NCBI GenBank assembly: GCA_964440525.1
Contig: CAYTTC010000004.1
Coordinates: forward strand, 1 to 64,000
Length of the DNA stretch: 64,000 nt
Source of the DNA: DASWJZ01 sp964440525
Lineage (GTDB): Bacteria; Pseudomonadota; Alphaproteobacteria; Rhizobiales; Afifellaceae
Direction of reading: 5' to 3'
The first letter of the stretch is position 1, and each line of letters opens with the position of its first letter. The notes beneath the pieces were generated by a model. That model was not told where the DNA came from. It ran no database searches and saw nothing but the letters and a program-made list of their open reading frames with translations. This document shows positions 8,478-17,577 of this stretch, in pieces. Position numbers and translations under genes: made by a program.

Positions 8478-9671
8478 ATGAAGCGCATCTATGTCGTCGG
8501 CACGGCGGACACCAAGGGCGAGGAGCTCGCCTATCTGGCCGAGCGGGTGAAGGCGGCAGGCGGCGAGCCGCTCACTGTCGATGTCGGGATTCGCGCGCCG
8601 AAATGCGCCGTCGACATCGCCGCGCATGAGGTTGCGTCCTTTCACCTCGATGGCGCCGCAGCCGTTCTTTCGGCTCCCGATCGCGGCAGCGCGGTTGCCG
8701 GCATGGGCGAGGCTTTCGCCCGGTTTTCCGCCTCCCGCAACGACGTGGGCGCCGTCGTGGGGATCGGCGGCGGCGGGGGTACTTCGATCGTGACCGCCGG
8801 CATGCGGGTGCTGCCTATCGGCTTGCCGAAGCTGATGGTTTCCACCCTCGCCTCGGGCGACGTCGGCGCTTATGTCGACGTCTCCGACATCGCGATGATG
8901 TATTCGGTCACCGACATCGCCGGGCTGAATTCGATCAGCCGCGTGGTGCTGGCGAACGCCGCCTATGCGATCGCCGGAATGGCGCGCGCAGTGGTTCCTG
9001 AGATCGAGGGAAAGCCCGCCATCGGGCTTACGATGTTCGGCGTCACTACGGCGGCCGTGACGCAGGCCGTCGAGCACCTGCGAGCCGACTATGATTGCCT
9101 CGTCTTCCACGCCACCGGAACCGGCGGCCGCGCCATGGAAAAGCTCGTCGACAGCGCGCTTCTCGTCGGCGTGATCGACGTTACCACCACCGAAATCTGC
9201 GACCTGCTGTTCGACGGCGTCTTGAGCGCCGGCCCCGACAGGCTGGGATCCGTGGCGCGCACCGGCGTTCCCTATGTCGGCTCGGTCGGCGCGCTCGACC
9301 TGGTGAATTTCCGCGCCTTCGAAACCGTGCCGGAGAAATACCGACAGCGGAACCTCTACCGGCACAACCCGCAGGTCACGCTGATGCGCACGACCGCGGA
9401 GGAGAACCGCGCGATGGGCGCCTGGATCGCCGAGCGCCTCAACGCGTGCCAAGGGTCCGTGCGTTTCCTGATCCCCGAAAAGGGCGTGTCGGCGATCGAT
9501 GCGCCCGGCCAACCGTTCCACGATCCCGACGCCGACTCCGCGCTCTTCGACGCGCTGGAACGGAATCTGAAGCAGACATGGAAGCGGCGGCTGGTCTGGT
9601 TGCCGCTCCATATCAATGACCCAGGATTCTCCGCCGCGCTGGTGGAGAATTTCCGTGAAATCGCAGCCTGA
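8478..9671 (+). CDS. Tm-1-like ATP-binding (UPF0261) family protein
   Basis: The 397-residue protein begins YVVGTADTKGEEL, the signature start of the UPF0261/Tm-1-like family, whose members bind ATP through an N-terminal domain. Further family features are the glycine-rich VVGIGGGGGTS loop (about residues 93-103), LPKLMVSTLASGDV and VFHATGTGGRAME (from about 211). In plants the Tm-1 protein fuses this domain to the PEP-hydrolase-like domain; here the two halves are separate, adjacent genes (the partner starts at 9685, 13 nt on). The biochemical reaction is not known to me. The setting between a sugar/polyol importer and carbohydrate-type enzymes points to a catabolic role. Confidence 0.85.
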   Translation: MKRIYVVGTADTKGEELAYLAERVKAAGGEPLTVDVGIRAPKCAVDIAAHEVASFHLDGAAAVLSAPDRGSAVAGMGEAFARFSASRNDVGAVVGIGGGGGTSIVTAGMRVLPIGLPKLMVSTLASGDVGAYVDVSDIAMMYSVTDIAGLNSISRVVLANAAYAIAGMARAVVPEIEGKPAIGLTMFGVTTAAVTQAVEHLRADYDCLVFHATGTGGRAMEKLVDSALLVGVIDVTTTEICDLLFDGVLSAGPDRLGSVARTGVPYVGSVGALDLVNFRAFETVPEKYRQRNLYRHNPQVTLMRTTAEENRAMGAWIAERLNACQGSVRFLIPEKGVSAIDAPGQPFHDPDADSALFDALERNLKQTWKRRLVWLPLHINDPGFSAALVENFREIAA

Positions 9672-9684
9672 AAGGGCGAAAAAA

Positions 9685-10524
9685 ATGCCGCGCATCGAGC
9701 GCCAAAAAATCCTGGAGAGACTGCACGACATGGTGCGCCGCCGTGTGCCGATAGTCGGCGGCGGGGCCGGCACAGGCCTTTCGGCGAAATGCGAGGAGGC
9801 TGGCGGCATCGACCTCATCATCATCTATAATTCCGGCCGCTACCGCATGGCCGGACGCGGCTCGGCGGCAGGGCTGCTCGCCTATGGCAACGCCAATCAG
9901 ATCGTGAAGGAGATGGCGGTGGAGGTGCTGCCGGTGGTGAAAGAGACGCCGGTCCTCGCCGGCGTCAACGGCACCGACCCCTTCGTGCTCATGCCGCAAT
10001 TCCTCGCCGAACTAAGGGACATGGGCTTTTCCGGTGTGCAGAATTTCCCCACCATCGGCCTCTTCGACGGCGTCATGCGCGCGAGTTTCGAGGAAACCGG
10101 CATGGGCTATGGGCTCGAGGTGGACATGATCGCGAAGGCACATGCTCTCGACCTTCTGACCACGCCTTATGTCTTCAACGCCGACGAAGCGGTCGCCATG
10201 ACAAAAGCCGGCGCTGACCTGATCGTCGCCCACATGGGGGTGACGGTCGGCGGCTCGATCGGCGCCACCTCCGGGAAAGCGCTGGCCGCATGCGTCGGCG
10301 AGATCGACGCCATCGCCGACGCTGCGCTTCGCGTGAGAAAGGACGTCATCGTCCTTTGCCACGGCGGGCCGATCGCCATGCCTGCTGACGCAGAGTTCGT
10401 CCTGCAGAGCTGCCGGCATTGCCACGGATTCTACGGCGCATCGAGCATGGAGCGCCTGCCGGTCGAAACCGCGCTGACCGAGCAGACGCGAAAATTCAAG
10501 AGCATCGCGTTTGGCTCGGATTGA
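9685..10524 (+). CDS. PEP-hydrolase-like TIM-barrel protein (partner of UPF0261)
   Basis: The 279-residue protein belongs to the phosphoenolpyruvate hydrolase-like TIM-barrel family. It shows VPIVGGGAGTGLSAK near the N-terminus, NSGRYRMAGRGS (about 50-61), GVQNFPTIGLFDG and a C-terminal CHGFYGASSMERLP segment. ATG 9685, preceded by the purine stretch AAAGGGCGAAAAA, is chosen over upstream in-frame ATGs that overlap the previous gene. Together with 8478-9671 it reconstitutes the two halves of the plant Tm-1 protein. Its substrate is unknown; a pyruvate- or enolpyruvate-like intermediate of the pathway fed by the importer is a reasonable guess. Confidence 0.85.
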   Translation: MPRIERQKILERLHDMVRRRVPIVGGGAGTGLSAKCEEAGGIDLIIIYNSGRYRMAGRGSAAGLLAYGNANQIVKEMAVEVLPVVKETPVLAGVNGTDPFVLMPQFLAELRDMGFSGVQNFPTIGLFDGVMRASFEETGMGYGLEVDMIAKAHALDLLTTPYVFNADEAVAMTKAGADLIVAHMGVTVGGSIGATSGKALAACVGEIDAIADAALRVRKDVIVLCHGGPIAMPADAEFVLQSCRHCHGFYGASSMERLPVETALTEQTRKFKSIAFGSD

Positions 10525-10576
10525 CGGGACATGCGGCGCTGACGGAACCAGAGCGAGCTCGGGGGAGGAGTGATTG

Positions 10577-10981
10577 ATGGGTGGCAAGTTTGTGATCGCC
10601 AAGGAAACCGCGCCGGAGGTGCTCGACTGGGGGCGGCTCGGCTGGATGAGCAATCCGCCGTCGACCGGCGCCAGGAATCTGACCGTCATCGACGTGAACC
10701 TTGCCCCCGGCAAGGGGCACGACTTCCACAAGCATCCCGACCAGGAAGAGGTCATCTACGTGGTCACCGGAAGGGTCGAGCAATGGGTCGACCGGCAGAA
10801 CCGGATTCTCGGTCCGGGCGATTCGGCCTTCATTCCGGCCGACATGGTCCATGCATCGTTCAATGTCGGAAAAACCGACGCCAAGATCGTCGCGATCCTC
10901 GGTCCCTGCGTCGGCCCGATCGGTTACGAGATGGTCGATGTTTCCGGCATGGCGCCGTGGCAGGAGTTGAGGGAGAAATAG
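10577..10981 (+). CDS. Single-domain cupin protein
   Basis: The 134-residue protein is a small beta-barrel cupin. Cupin motif 1 is present as GKGHDFHKHPDQEEVIYVVTG (His, His and Glu metal ligands), and motif 2 as the GPGDSAFIPADMVHASFNVG region with its His. The ATG at 10577 follows GGGGGAGGAG by 6 nt. Such cupins are sugar or lyase-type isomerases, dioxygenases or metabolite sensors. It is in the same operon as the importer and the UPF0261 pair, so it probably acts on the imported compound. No signal peptide is seen. Confidence 0.82.
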   Translation: MGGKFVIAKETAPEVLDWGRLGWMSNPPSTGARNLTVIDVNLAPGKGHDFHKHPDQEEVIYVVTGRVEQWVDRQNRILGPGDSAFIPADMVHASFNVGKTDAKIVAILGPCVGPIGYEMVDVSGMAPWQELREK

Positions 10982-11015
10982 CGGCGCATCCGGATCAGGC
11001 TACGATTTCCATTTG

Positions 11016-11114
11016 TCGTCATTGCCGGGCTTGACCCGGTAATCCATTCCGTGACGGTCACGAATGCGTTCGATGTCTTGGAATGGATGCCCGGATCAAG
11101 TCCGGGCATGACGA
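11016..11114. repeat. Intergenic palindromic repeat element
   Basis: The 187-bp gap between the cupin gene and the next gene holds a large imperfect inverted repeat: arm 11016-11050 (begins TCGTCATTGCCGGGC) and arm 11080-11114 (ends CCGGGCATGACGA), around a 29-bp centre. Each arm also folds on itself (CCGGGcttgaCCCGG and GCCCGGatcaagtCCGGGC). This matches the type of short palindromic repeat scattered between genes in many Hyphomicrobiales. It may act as an intra-operon RNA structure. Confidence 0.75.
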
Positions 11115-11168
11115 CAGTTCTGGAGTGAGGACGCTCAGGTCGCCGATTGCAGTAGCTGGGAGAGTGCT

Positions 11169-12218
11169 ATGGCCGACAACACCTATCCGAAACTTCACAA
11201 CGCCATGTGGCCGGGCGTCGTCGGCAAGGGCAGCGGCGACGGCGAGCCGTTCATTGCGCTCGACACGCTGCTTGAGCTGACCGCCAACGCCGAAGTCGAC
11301 GGGGTCAAATTCGACGGCGTCGATCTCTGGCTCGCCGATCCGCACATGTCGATCGACAGCTCGCGCGACGACGTCAAGCGGATGGTCGATCATATCGCCG
11401 GCTACGGTCTCAAGGTCGGCTCATTCGTCGCTCCGATCTGGGGCGGCGCTGGCGGCGGCTCCGCCATGGGCGATGCGGACGACCGCAAGCGCTTCCTCGC
11501 CGCGGTGAAAAAGGCCTGCGCCATCGGACAGCAGATGCGCGAGCTCGGCATCCGCTCGACCGGTGGCGTGCGCATCGATTCCTCGGCCAGTGTCGAAGAC
11601 TGGGACAAGAATCCCGAGGCCAATACGAAGCGCATCGCCGAGACGTTTCGCGAAGCCGCGAAGATCGCACAGGACTATGACGAGTACCTCGTCGCCGAGG
11701 GCGAGATCTGCTGGGGCAGCATGCATTCCTGGCGCGAAAACGTGAAGCTCCTCGAAATGGTCGGCATGCCGGGCGTCGTCGGCTACCAGGCCGACATGGC
11801 GCACTCCATGCTCTTCGTGCTTGGCGCCAATGCCGAGAAGGACCGCCTCCTGCCCAAGGACTACGACTGGTCCGACAAGGCGGCGCTCGATGTCGCCTAC
11901 AAGAAGGTGGCCGACGCCCTCAGGCCTTGGACGCTCGATTTCCACGTCGCCCAGAACGACGGCACCACCTTCGGTTCGGGCTATCACGCGGTAACCGGAC
12001 GCCACGTTCCGGTCGACCATCCCAATGGCCGGCTCGATATCACCAAGCACGCCGGCTATTGGCTCCGCGACGACAAGGGCAATCTCACGAAGAAAATGCG
12101 CCACATCTGCTGGGATGGCTGCATATTCCCGAACGCCGTGATGGAGAAGCAGCAGACCTGGAATGACGTGCTCGGCGCGATGATCAAGGTGCGCGACGCG
12201 CACGGCTGGCGGGAATAG
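11169..12218 (+). CDS. Sugar phosphate isomerase/epimerase-like TIM-barrel protein
   Basis: The 349-residue protein looks like a xylose-isomerase-like TIM-barrel enzyme. Supporting features are the early DGVKFDGVDLWLAD strand-loop, the GLKVGSFVAPIWGG segment, GVRIDSS and EYLVAEGEICWG (acidic metal-ligand candidates), and a C-terminal HICWDGCIFPN region. The family isomerises or epimerises sugars, inositols or their keto derivatives using a divalent metal. Its neighbours are a cupin and a Gfo/Idh dehydrogenase, a trio typical of inositol- or polyol-type catabolism. The match to a specific enzyme is weak, so the substrate is left open. The next gene starts 26 nt downstream in the same direction. 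Confidence 0.65.
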   Translation: MADNTYPKLHNAMWPGVVGKGSGDGEPFIALDTLLELTANAEVDGVKFDGVDLWLADPHMSIDSSRDDVKRMVDHIAGYGLKVGSFVAPIWGGAGGGSAMGDADDRKRFLAAVKKACAIGQQMRELGIRSTGGVRIDSSASVEDWDKNPEANTKRIAETFREAAKIAQDYDEYLVAEGEICWGSMHSWRENVKLLEMVGMPGVVGYQADMAHSMLFVLGANAEKDRLLPKDYDWSDKAALDVAYKKVADALRPWTLDFHVAQNDGTTFGSGYHAVTGRHVPVDHPNGRLDITKHAGYWLRDDKGNLTKKMRHICWDGCIFPNAVMEKQQTWNDVLGAMIKVRDAHGWRE

Positions 12219-12243
12219 GCCGGGCAAAAGGGGGACGACGGAC

Positions 12244-13383
12244 ATGGCCAAGAAGGCGCTCAATATCGGCATGGTCGGCTACGGCTTCATGGGTCGTGCC
12301 CATTCGAACGCTTGGCGGCGCGTACCGAATTTCTTCGACACCGGCTATCAGCCGGTGCTGAAGGCGGTCGCGGCGCGTGACAAGGCAAAGGCGCAGAGTT
12401 TCGCCGATATGTGGGGCTACGAGAGCATCGAGACCGACTGGCGAAAACTCGTCGAGCGAAAAGACATCGACGCGATCGACATCTGCGTGCCGAATGACTT
12501 GCACGCCGAGATCGCCATTGCCGCGGCCAAGGCTGGCAAGATGGTGCTTTGCGAGAAGCCGCTCGCCCGCGATGCCAAGGAAGCGTTGCCTATGGTCAAG
12601 GCGGTCGAGAAGGCGGGCGTGCCGAACACGGTCTGGTACAATTACCGCCGCGTCCCCGCCGTCACTCTCATCAAGCAGGTGGTCGACGAGGGGAAGCTCG
12701 GAAAAATCTTTCACTACCGCGCCAGCTTCCTGCAGGACTGGACGATCAACCCCGACGTGCCGCAGGGCGGCGCCGGCACCTGGCGGCTCGACGTGAAGGT
12801 GGCGGGCTCCGGCGTGACGGGCGATCTTCTTGCCCATTGCATCGACACGGCGATCTGGATCAACGGCTCGATATCCCGCGTCACCGCCATGACCGAGACT
12901 TTCGTGAAGAGCCGCAAGCACGCCGTCACCGGCAAGGTCGAGAAGGTCGGCATCGACGACGCGGCTGCGGTGCTCGCGCGGTATTCGAACGGATCCATAG
13001 GGACGTTCGAATCCACCCGTTACGCGCGGGGCCACAAGGCACTCTACACGCTGGAGATCAACGGCGAGCGCGGCTCCTTCATATGGAACCTCCACGACAT
13101 GAACCGGCTGCAATGGTTCGACCATTCGGTCGAGGGGCGGCTGCGCGGCTGGACCGACATCCTCGTCACCGACGGCGAGCACCCTTATCTCGGCAAGTGG
13201 TGGGTGCCGGGGCTCATCATCGGATACGAGCACTCCTTCGTGCACCAGGCGGCGGATTTTCTGACCGGCCTCAAGACCGGCAAGCCCGCCTCGCCAACCT
13301 TCCGAGAGGCGCTGGAGACAACCAAAGTCTGCGACGCGATCCTGAAGTCGGGGAAGACGGAGAAGTGGGTGAAGGTGGGCTAA
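12244..13383 (+). CDS. Gfo/Idh/MocA-family NAD(P)-dependent dehydrogenase
   Basis: The 379-residue enzyme has the N-terminal Rossmann motif IGMVGYGFMGRAH (residues 8-20), the family hallmark CEKPLARD near residue 104 with the catalytic lysine, and the C-terminal alpha/beta dimerisation domain. Known members oxidise sugars, inositols or related alcohols with NAD(P). It is the last gene of the plus-strand cluster that starts with the importer at 2424, so it probably performs the first or an early oxidation of the imported polyol or sugar. About 110 nt without features separate it from the protease gene. Confidence 0.87.
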   Translation: MAKKALNIGMVGYGFMGRAHSNAWRRVPNFFDTGYQPVLKAVAARDKAKAQSFADMWGYESIETDWRKLVERKDIDAIDICVPNDLHAEIAIAAAKAGKMVLCEKPLARDAKEALPMVKAVEKAGVPNTVWYNYRRVPAVTLIKQVVDEGKLGKIFHYRASFLQDWTINPDVPQGGAGTWRLDVKVAGSGVTGDLLAHCIDTAIWINGSISRVTAMTETFVKSRKHAVTGKVEKVGIDDAAAVLARYSNGSIGTFESTRYARGHKALYTLEINGERGSFIWNLHDMNRLQWFDHSVEGRLRGWTDILVTDGEHPYLGKWWVPGLIIGYEHSFVHQAADFLTGLKTGKPASPTFREALETTKVCDAILKSGKTEKWVKVG

Positions 13384-13496
13384 AGCCAGCGTCAGTCAGA
13401 TCCGCCGGCGGCCATCGGGGGCAGGTGGTTTAGTCCCTTGCTTTCATCCCCTTGTTGGCTACTCTCAGTTGAACTCGTCTTCTGGAGAAGTGCGCA

Positions 13497-15665
13497 ATGG
13501 GGGCGGTCGGGGACCAGAGGAAACTGCATCCCAGATTGCGGATGATCTGGAATGGCAGCGACGAGGTGAATTACTACCGTTCGGAGCTGTCCGGCACCGT
13601 CGTTTCGACCCTGCCCCCAGAGGCCGTGGGCAAGGTGCCAGAGCGTGTGGCTGCCGAGATCAGCAAGCCGGCGCTTCTCTTCGCGCCCGGAAACGAAAAA
13701 GCGCTCGACATCAAGCTGCGGCCAGAGAAGCGGCGCAAGATCGAAAAGGCCGGTCGGGCGACGAAAGCGTTCGTCAACGTCTTCATCGAGGTTCAGCGCG
13801 GGCCGGAGGGGGACGCCGACGCGATCGCCGGCGACCTGAGGCAGGAGCTTAACGAAAGGCTCGGTCGGAATGTCGGGGCCGCCGAAATCGGCGGCAGCGC
13901 TTTTCGCAATCGCAACATGATTGCTGCGTCCGTCAGTGTCGCGGATCTGGCGTGGTTGAAGCAGGACTCGCGCGTGAGCTTCGTCCAACCCTCCGAGGCG
14001 CTGCATTTCCGCTTGCCGAGGCCGATCCTCGGCAGCGAGGGCGCCGGCGGGCCGAGCCTGCGCAAGGTTGGCGATCCTTCGATGCACAAGGACGGCGCCG
14101 GCTGCATCATCGGAATCATCGACGTTGGCGGCTTCGACTTCGCGCATCCGGACTTCGCCGACGGCAAGGGCGGAACCCGATTTCTCGCTATCTGGGACCA
14201 GGGAGGCGATTTCCGTCCTCCGCCGTCGAAGCGGTCTAAGGACTTCGGCGCATTTGATCTCGGAGCGGAATTCACCAAGCAGCACATGGACGCCGCGATG
14301 CGCGCTGCCTCAAGCGGCGGCCTCCCGGCAACCGAGATCGAACGGCAATCGCAGCGCGGGGACGGCTCCCACGGCACCCACGTGGCGAGCATCGCCGCGG
14401 GTTTGAGCGGCATCTGCCCCAAAGCTGAGATCGCCGCAGTCCTGATCGACATTCCCCGGCTGGAGAACCGCCTCGCGGAGCGCCGCCTGACCTTCAGCGA
14501 CTCCTATCGAATCCTCCAGGCGGTGGAATACCTCCTGCTGATCGCACGGCTGGCCAAGAAGCCGATCTCGATCAACATCAGCCTCGGGACCAATGGAGGT
14601 TCGCACGACGGCGCCGGCGGCGTGTCGCGCTGGCTCGACGCGCTGCTCTCAACTCCGGGGCGCGCAATCTCAGTCGCGGCGGGCAATGCCGGTCAGGAGA
14701 AGGCCGCGCATGCGGACGACATCGGCTTCATCATGGGACGCATCCATGCGGGCGGAAAGATCGCCGCCAGGGGTCTCGATGTCGATCTCGAATGGGCAGT
14801 GGTGGGGAACACGATTGTCGACGTCTCGGAGAACGAACTCGAGATCTGGTATGGCCCGCAGGACAAGATCACGGTGCGGCTCCGCCCGCCGGGCACATCC
14901 GACTGGATCACCGTCCGGCCGGGGGAATTCGTGGAGAACAAGCGCCTGCCGAGCGGCACCTTCGTCTCGATCTACAATGAGCAGTACCACCCGACGAACG
15001 GGTGCAATTACGCGGCGATCTACCTCTCGCCCGATTTCAGCCCGCAAAGCCCGAAGGGCGTGCAAGCAGGAGTGTGGACAGTCCGGCTGAGCGGGGACGA
15101 CATCCGCAACGGCGCGTTCCATTGCTGGATCGAACGCGACGACCCCTTTGAGTTCGACCGGGTCGGTGAACGGCGCATCGCGCGCTTCCCCTCCTTCTTC
15201 AGCGAGCGGTCAAACGTCGACTCGCACTCCATCAGTTCGCTCGCCTGCGGCAATCGCGTCATCGCGGTGGCAAATCTCGACATTGGACGCCAGCTGGTCA
15301 ATATCACGAGCAGCCAGGGGCCGACGCGCGACAATCGCGAAAAGCCGGATATCGCAGCACCCGGGACCGACATTCGCGCGGCAAGGGGTTTTGCTGCGCC
15401 GGGCGATCTCTGGATCGCAATGTCCGGCACCAGCATGGCGTCGCCCTATGTCGCCGGTGTCATCGGACTGATGCTGTCGGTCAACAGCCGCCTCACGGCG
15501 GCCCAGTGCAGCGCCATCCTCCAGCGCACGTCGCGGCCCCTGCCCGGCAACGACTACACCTGGCGCAACGACGCCGGCTTCGGCCGGATCGATCCGGATG
15601 CCGCAATCGCCGAGGCAGCTTCGTTCGGCATTCGCAGGGACATCGTTACCGGCAAGGTGGTGTAA
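13497..15665 (+). CDS. Cytosolic subtilisin-like (S8) serine protease, paired with an MBL-fold protein
   Basis: The 722-residue protein has the full S8 triad: Asp209 in GIIDVGGFDF, His292 in DGSHGTHVA, oxyanion Asn397 in VAAGNAG and Ser646 in MSGTSMASPYVAG. There is no signal peptide, so it should act in the cytosol. Residues 1-180 form an N-terminal region that includes a stretch like a protease propeptide (FVNVFIEVQ, about 92-100). A beta-rich insertion of about 170 residues (405-575) lies between the Asn and Ser motifs. ATG 13497 follows GGAGAAG. The MBL-fold gene starts 2 nt after the stop, so the two are surely co-translated. The pair is unrelated to the neighbouring metabolic genes; a proteolytic stress- or phage-response module is possible but unproven. 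Confidence 0.88.
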   Translation: MGAVGDQRKLHPRLRMIWNGSDEVNYYRSELSGTVVSTLPPEAVGKVPERVAAEISKPALLFAPGNEKALDIKLRPEKRRKIEKAGRATKAFVNVFIEVQRGPEGDADAIAGDLRQELNERLGRNVGAAEIGGSAFRNRNMIAASVSVADLAWLKQDSRVSFVQPSEALHFRLPRPILGSEGAGGPSLRKVGDPSMHKDGAGCIIGIIDVGGFDFAHPDFADGKGGTRFLAIWDQGGDFRPPPSKRSKDFGAFDLGAEFTKQHMDAAMRAASSGGLPATEIERQSQRGDGSHGTHVASIAAGLSGICPKAEIAAVLIDIPRLENRLAERRLTFSDSYRILQAVEYLLLIARLAKKPISINISLGTNGGSHDGAGGVSRWLDALLSTPGRAISVAAGNAGQEKAAHADDIGFIMGRIHAGGKIAARGLDVDLEWAVVGNTIVDVSENELEIWYGPQDKITVRLRPPGTSDWITVRPGEFVENKRLPSGTFVSIYNEQYHPTNGCNYAAIYLSPDFSPQSPKGVQAGVWTVRLSGDDIRNGAFHCWIERDDPFEFDRVGERRIARFPSFFSERSNVDSHSISSLACGNRVIAVANLDIGRQLVNITSSQGPTRDNREKPDIAAPGTDIRAARGFAAPGDLWIAMSGTSMASPYVAGVIGLMLSVNSRLTAAQCSAILQRTSRPLPGNDYTWRNDAGFGRIDPDAAIAEAASFGIRRDIVTGKVV

Positions 15666-15667
15666 CC

Positions 15668-16978
15668 ATGCGCCTGCATATCTTCCAGTCGGCCGATGGC
15701 GATTGCCTGCTGCTCGAAAGCAGCGACGGACGCCTGATCCTGTGCGACGGCGGCCGATCGGCCAGCATGGCCGAGTTCGTCCGCGCCGAGCTTTCGAAGT
15801 TTCGCAAGAAGAAAAGGAAGATCGACTTCGCCTATGTCTCGCACATCGACAACGATCACATAACCGGCGTGCTGCAGTTGCTTCAGGACGAGGTCGAGTG
15901 GCGCGTCTTCGACCACCATAAGGCGGCAGGGCACAAGGGCATTAAGAAACCCAAGGTACCTCGACCTCCGGAGATCGGTGGACTTTGGCACAATTCCTTC
16001 AGCGAGCAGCTGGAGGAAAACACGAAGACGGTCGCGGAAATGCTCGCGTCGGCGGCTCCGGTTCTGCTCGCGACCCGTGTCCCCGAGCTGACCGACCGCG
16101 GCGAGGATTATTACGACATCGCGACGGCGGTGAAAGAGGGCATCCTCGTGTCCCGGCTTGCCGCAACCGAGATGCTCGGCATCCCGCGCAACACCCTTCC
16201 CGGCGCCGCCAAAGCGGAAAAGCTTCTCCTCGCCGGTCAGGCCAAGAGCCGGTTCGATGTCGGCACCATGACGCTTACGGTCGTCGGCCCGACGGAGAAG
16301 GAGTTGGAGTTGTTGAGGCAGGGTTGGAACAATTGGCTCGCCGAGAACGAGGAAACGGTGAAGAAGTTGGACCGCGAACTGACGAAGCGGATGCTGGAGT
16401 TCTCTACGAGACCCACGGCTTCGGGGCCCATAGATCTGTCCGACTGGAACGGAATCCCGTCGTTCAAGGGCGTGACGGTTCCCAATATCGCCTCGCTGAT
16501 GTTCATGGTGGAGGAGAACGGGAAGCGGCTCCTTCTCACGGGAGATTCGCAGCAAGACATCATTCTCGACGGGCTCGGAAGGGCGGGCTTCCTGGTCAAT
16601 GAAGCCGCGCACATCAAGGTGCTGAAGGTCCAGCACCACGGATCTGAGAACAACCTCGACGCGGATTTCGCCCGCCGGGTCTCCGCCGACCACTATGTCT
16701 TCTGCGGCAACGGCGCCCACGAGAATCCCGACCCGCGGGTCGTAAAATTCATCTTCGAATCGCGCCTCGGGCCGAAGAAGGATCGGGCTCTGTCGCCCGA
16801 CGCCGAGAACCGGCCGTTCAAGATGTGGTTTTCGACATCATCGCGCATCCCGGCGAAGGCGGCGGAAAACGACCACATGCGCCTGATCGAAGATTTGGTG
16901 ACCGACATGGCGGCGAAGTCGGGCGGCCTGATGAAGATTCATTTCAACGACGCCGTCCGCACGACCCTGCGTATCTAG
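15668..16978 (+). CDS. ComEC-type metallo-beta-lactamase-fold hydrolase
   Basis: The 436-residue protein begins directly with the fold (MRLHIFQSADGDCLLLE). It carries the metal-binding motif HIDNDH (His59, Asp61, Asp63, His64), a later LLLTGDS (Asp ligand) and KVQHHGSENN, the His-His-Gly motif of the ComEC/Rec2-like subgroup. A helical insertion of about 150 residues (110-270) is larger than in minimal members. No membrane helices or signal peptide are seen, so it is a stand-alone cytosolic domain. Members are nucleases or phosphodiesterases. Coupled translation with the S8 protease, 2 nt upstream, implies a joint function; one may process or release the other. Confidence 0.85.
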   Translation: MRLHIFQSADGDCLLLESSDGRLILCDGGRSASMAEFVRAELSKFRKKKRKIDFAYVSHIDNDHITGVLQLLQDEVEWRVFDHHKAAGHKGIKKPKVPRPPEIGGLWHNSFSEQLEENTKTVAEMLASAAPVLLATRVPELTDRGEDYYDIATAVKEGILVSRLAATEMLGIPRNTLPGAAKAEKLLLAGQAKSRFDVGTMTLTVVGPTEKELELLRQGWNNWLAENEETVKKLDRELTKRMLEFSTRPTASGPIDLSDWNGIPSFKGVTVPNIASLMFMVEENGKRLLLTGDSQQDIILDGLGRAGFLVNEAAHIKVLKVQHHGSENNLDADFARRVSADHYVFCGNGAHENPDPRVVKFIFESRLGPKKDRALSPDAENRPFKMWFSTSSRIPAKAAENDHMRLIEDLVTDMAAKSGGLMKIHFNDAVRTTLRI

Positions 16979-17039
16979 GAGACCTGCTTCGGGCGATATC
17001 GCTGCCGCGGCACGAGGAGGATGTGCCGAAAATCCGCGC

Positions 17040-17485
17040 CATAGAGCGATGCGCTGAAAGTTCCGGTAATTGCCGGGGCTGTGGCGCTTCAGCGCCCAGA
17101 GCATGAACAGGGTGCGGCCCACATGCATCGAGGCCAACCCACCGGCGAAGACGATGCCCCGCTCGTCAAAGGCGCCCCGAATCGAGGCCGAGACCAGCAG
17201 CCCGGCGAGCATCATCCCAAAAAGCTAGAGGCGCACCGGCGTCTTCTGCGGATCCAGCCAGTTCGTGGCCCACGATGTATCGATCCAGGTCCACCATACG
17301 GCCATGAGGAGCAGGGCCGTGCGCAGGACGCTCGCCATGGTCAGGTCATCCAGCAGGGCGTGCGAGAGCTGCGTGACGGCGAAGACGAAGATCAGGTCGA
17401 AGAAGAGCTCGACGAAGGTCACGCGGCCGTCTTCGTGCGTGCCGCGGCGGCGGAGCAGGCTGGTGCGGGCGGAAAAGATCATCAT
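17040..17485 (-). pseudogene. ltrA: ltrA remnant: internal stop and lost C-terminus
   Basis: The minus strand encodes the N-terminal part of a low-temperature-requirement A (LtrA) family membrane protein. It starts at 17485 and shows the family hallmark VTFVELFFDLIFVFAVTQLS. An in-frame TAG at 17225-17227 follows QKTPVRL. The same frame then continues with LFGMMLAGLLVSASI and HVGRTLFMLWALKRHS up to about 17040, where similarity ends and the frame runs on antisense to the MBL-fold gene. LtrA proteins are normally about 400 residues with many helices; only about 150 codons remain. The gene is therefore dead, both by nonsense mutation and by deletion. Its breakpoint lies about 60 bp from the end of the protease/MBL pair, which may mark the edge of an insertion. 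Confidence 0.8.
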
Positions 17486-17577
17486 CGGAGCGTTCTAGCC
17501 GAGGTCCGGTGGACGGAAACCAAGAATTCCGCTCGAAGCCGGGTTATGATTGAAGCGTTCTTGGGGAGGGCATTCCA

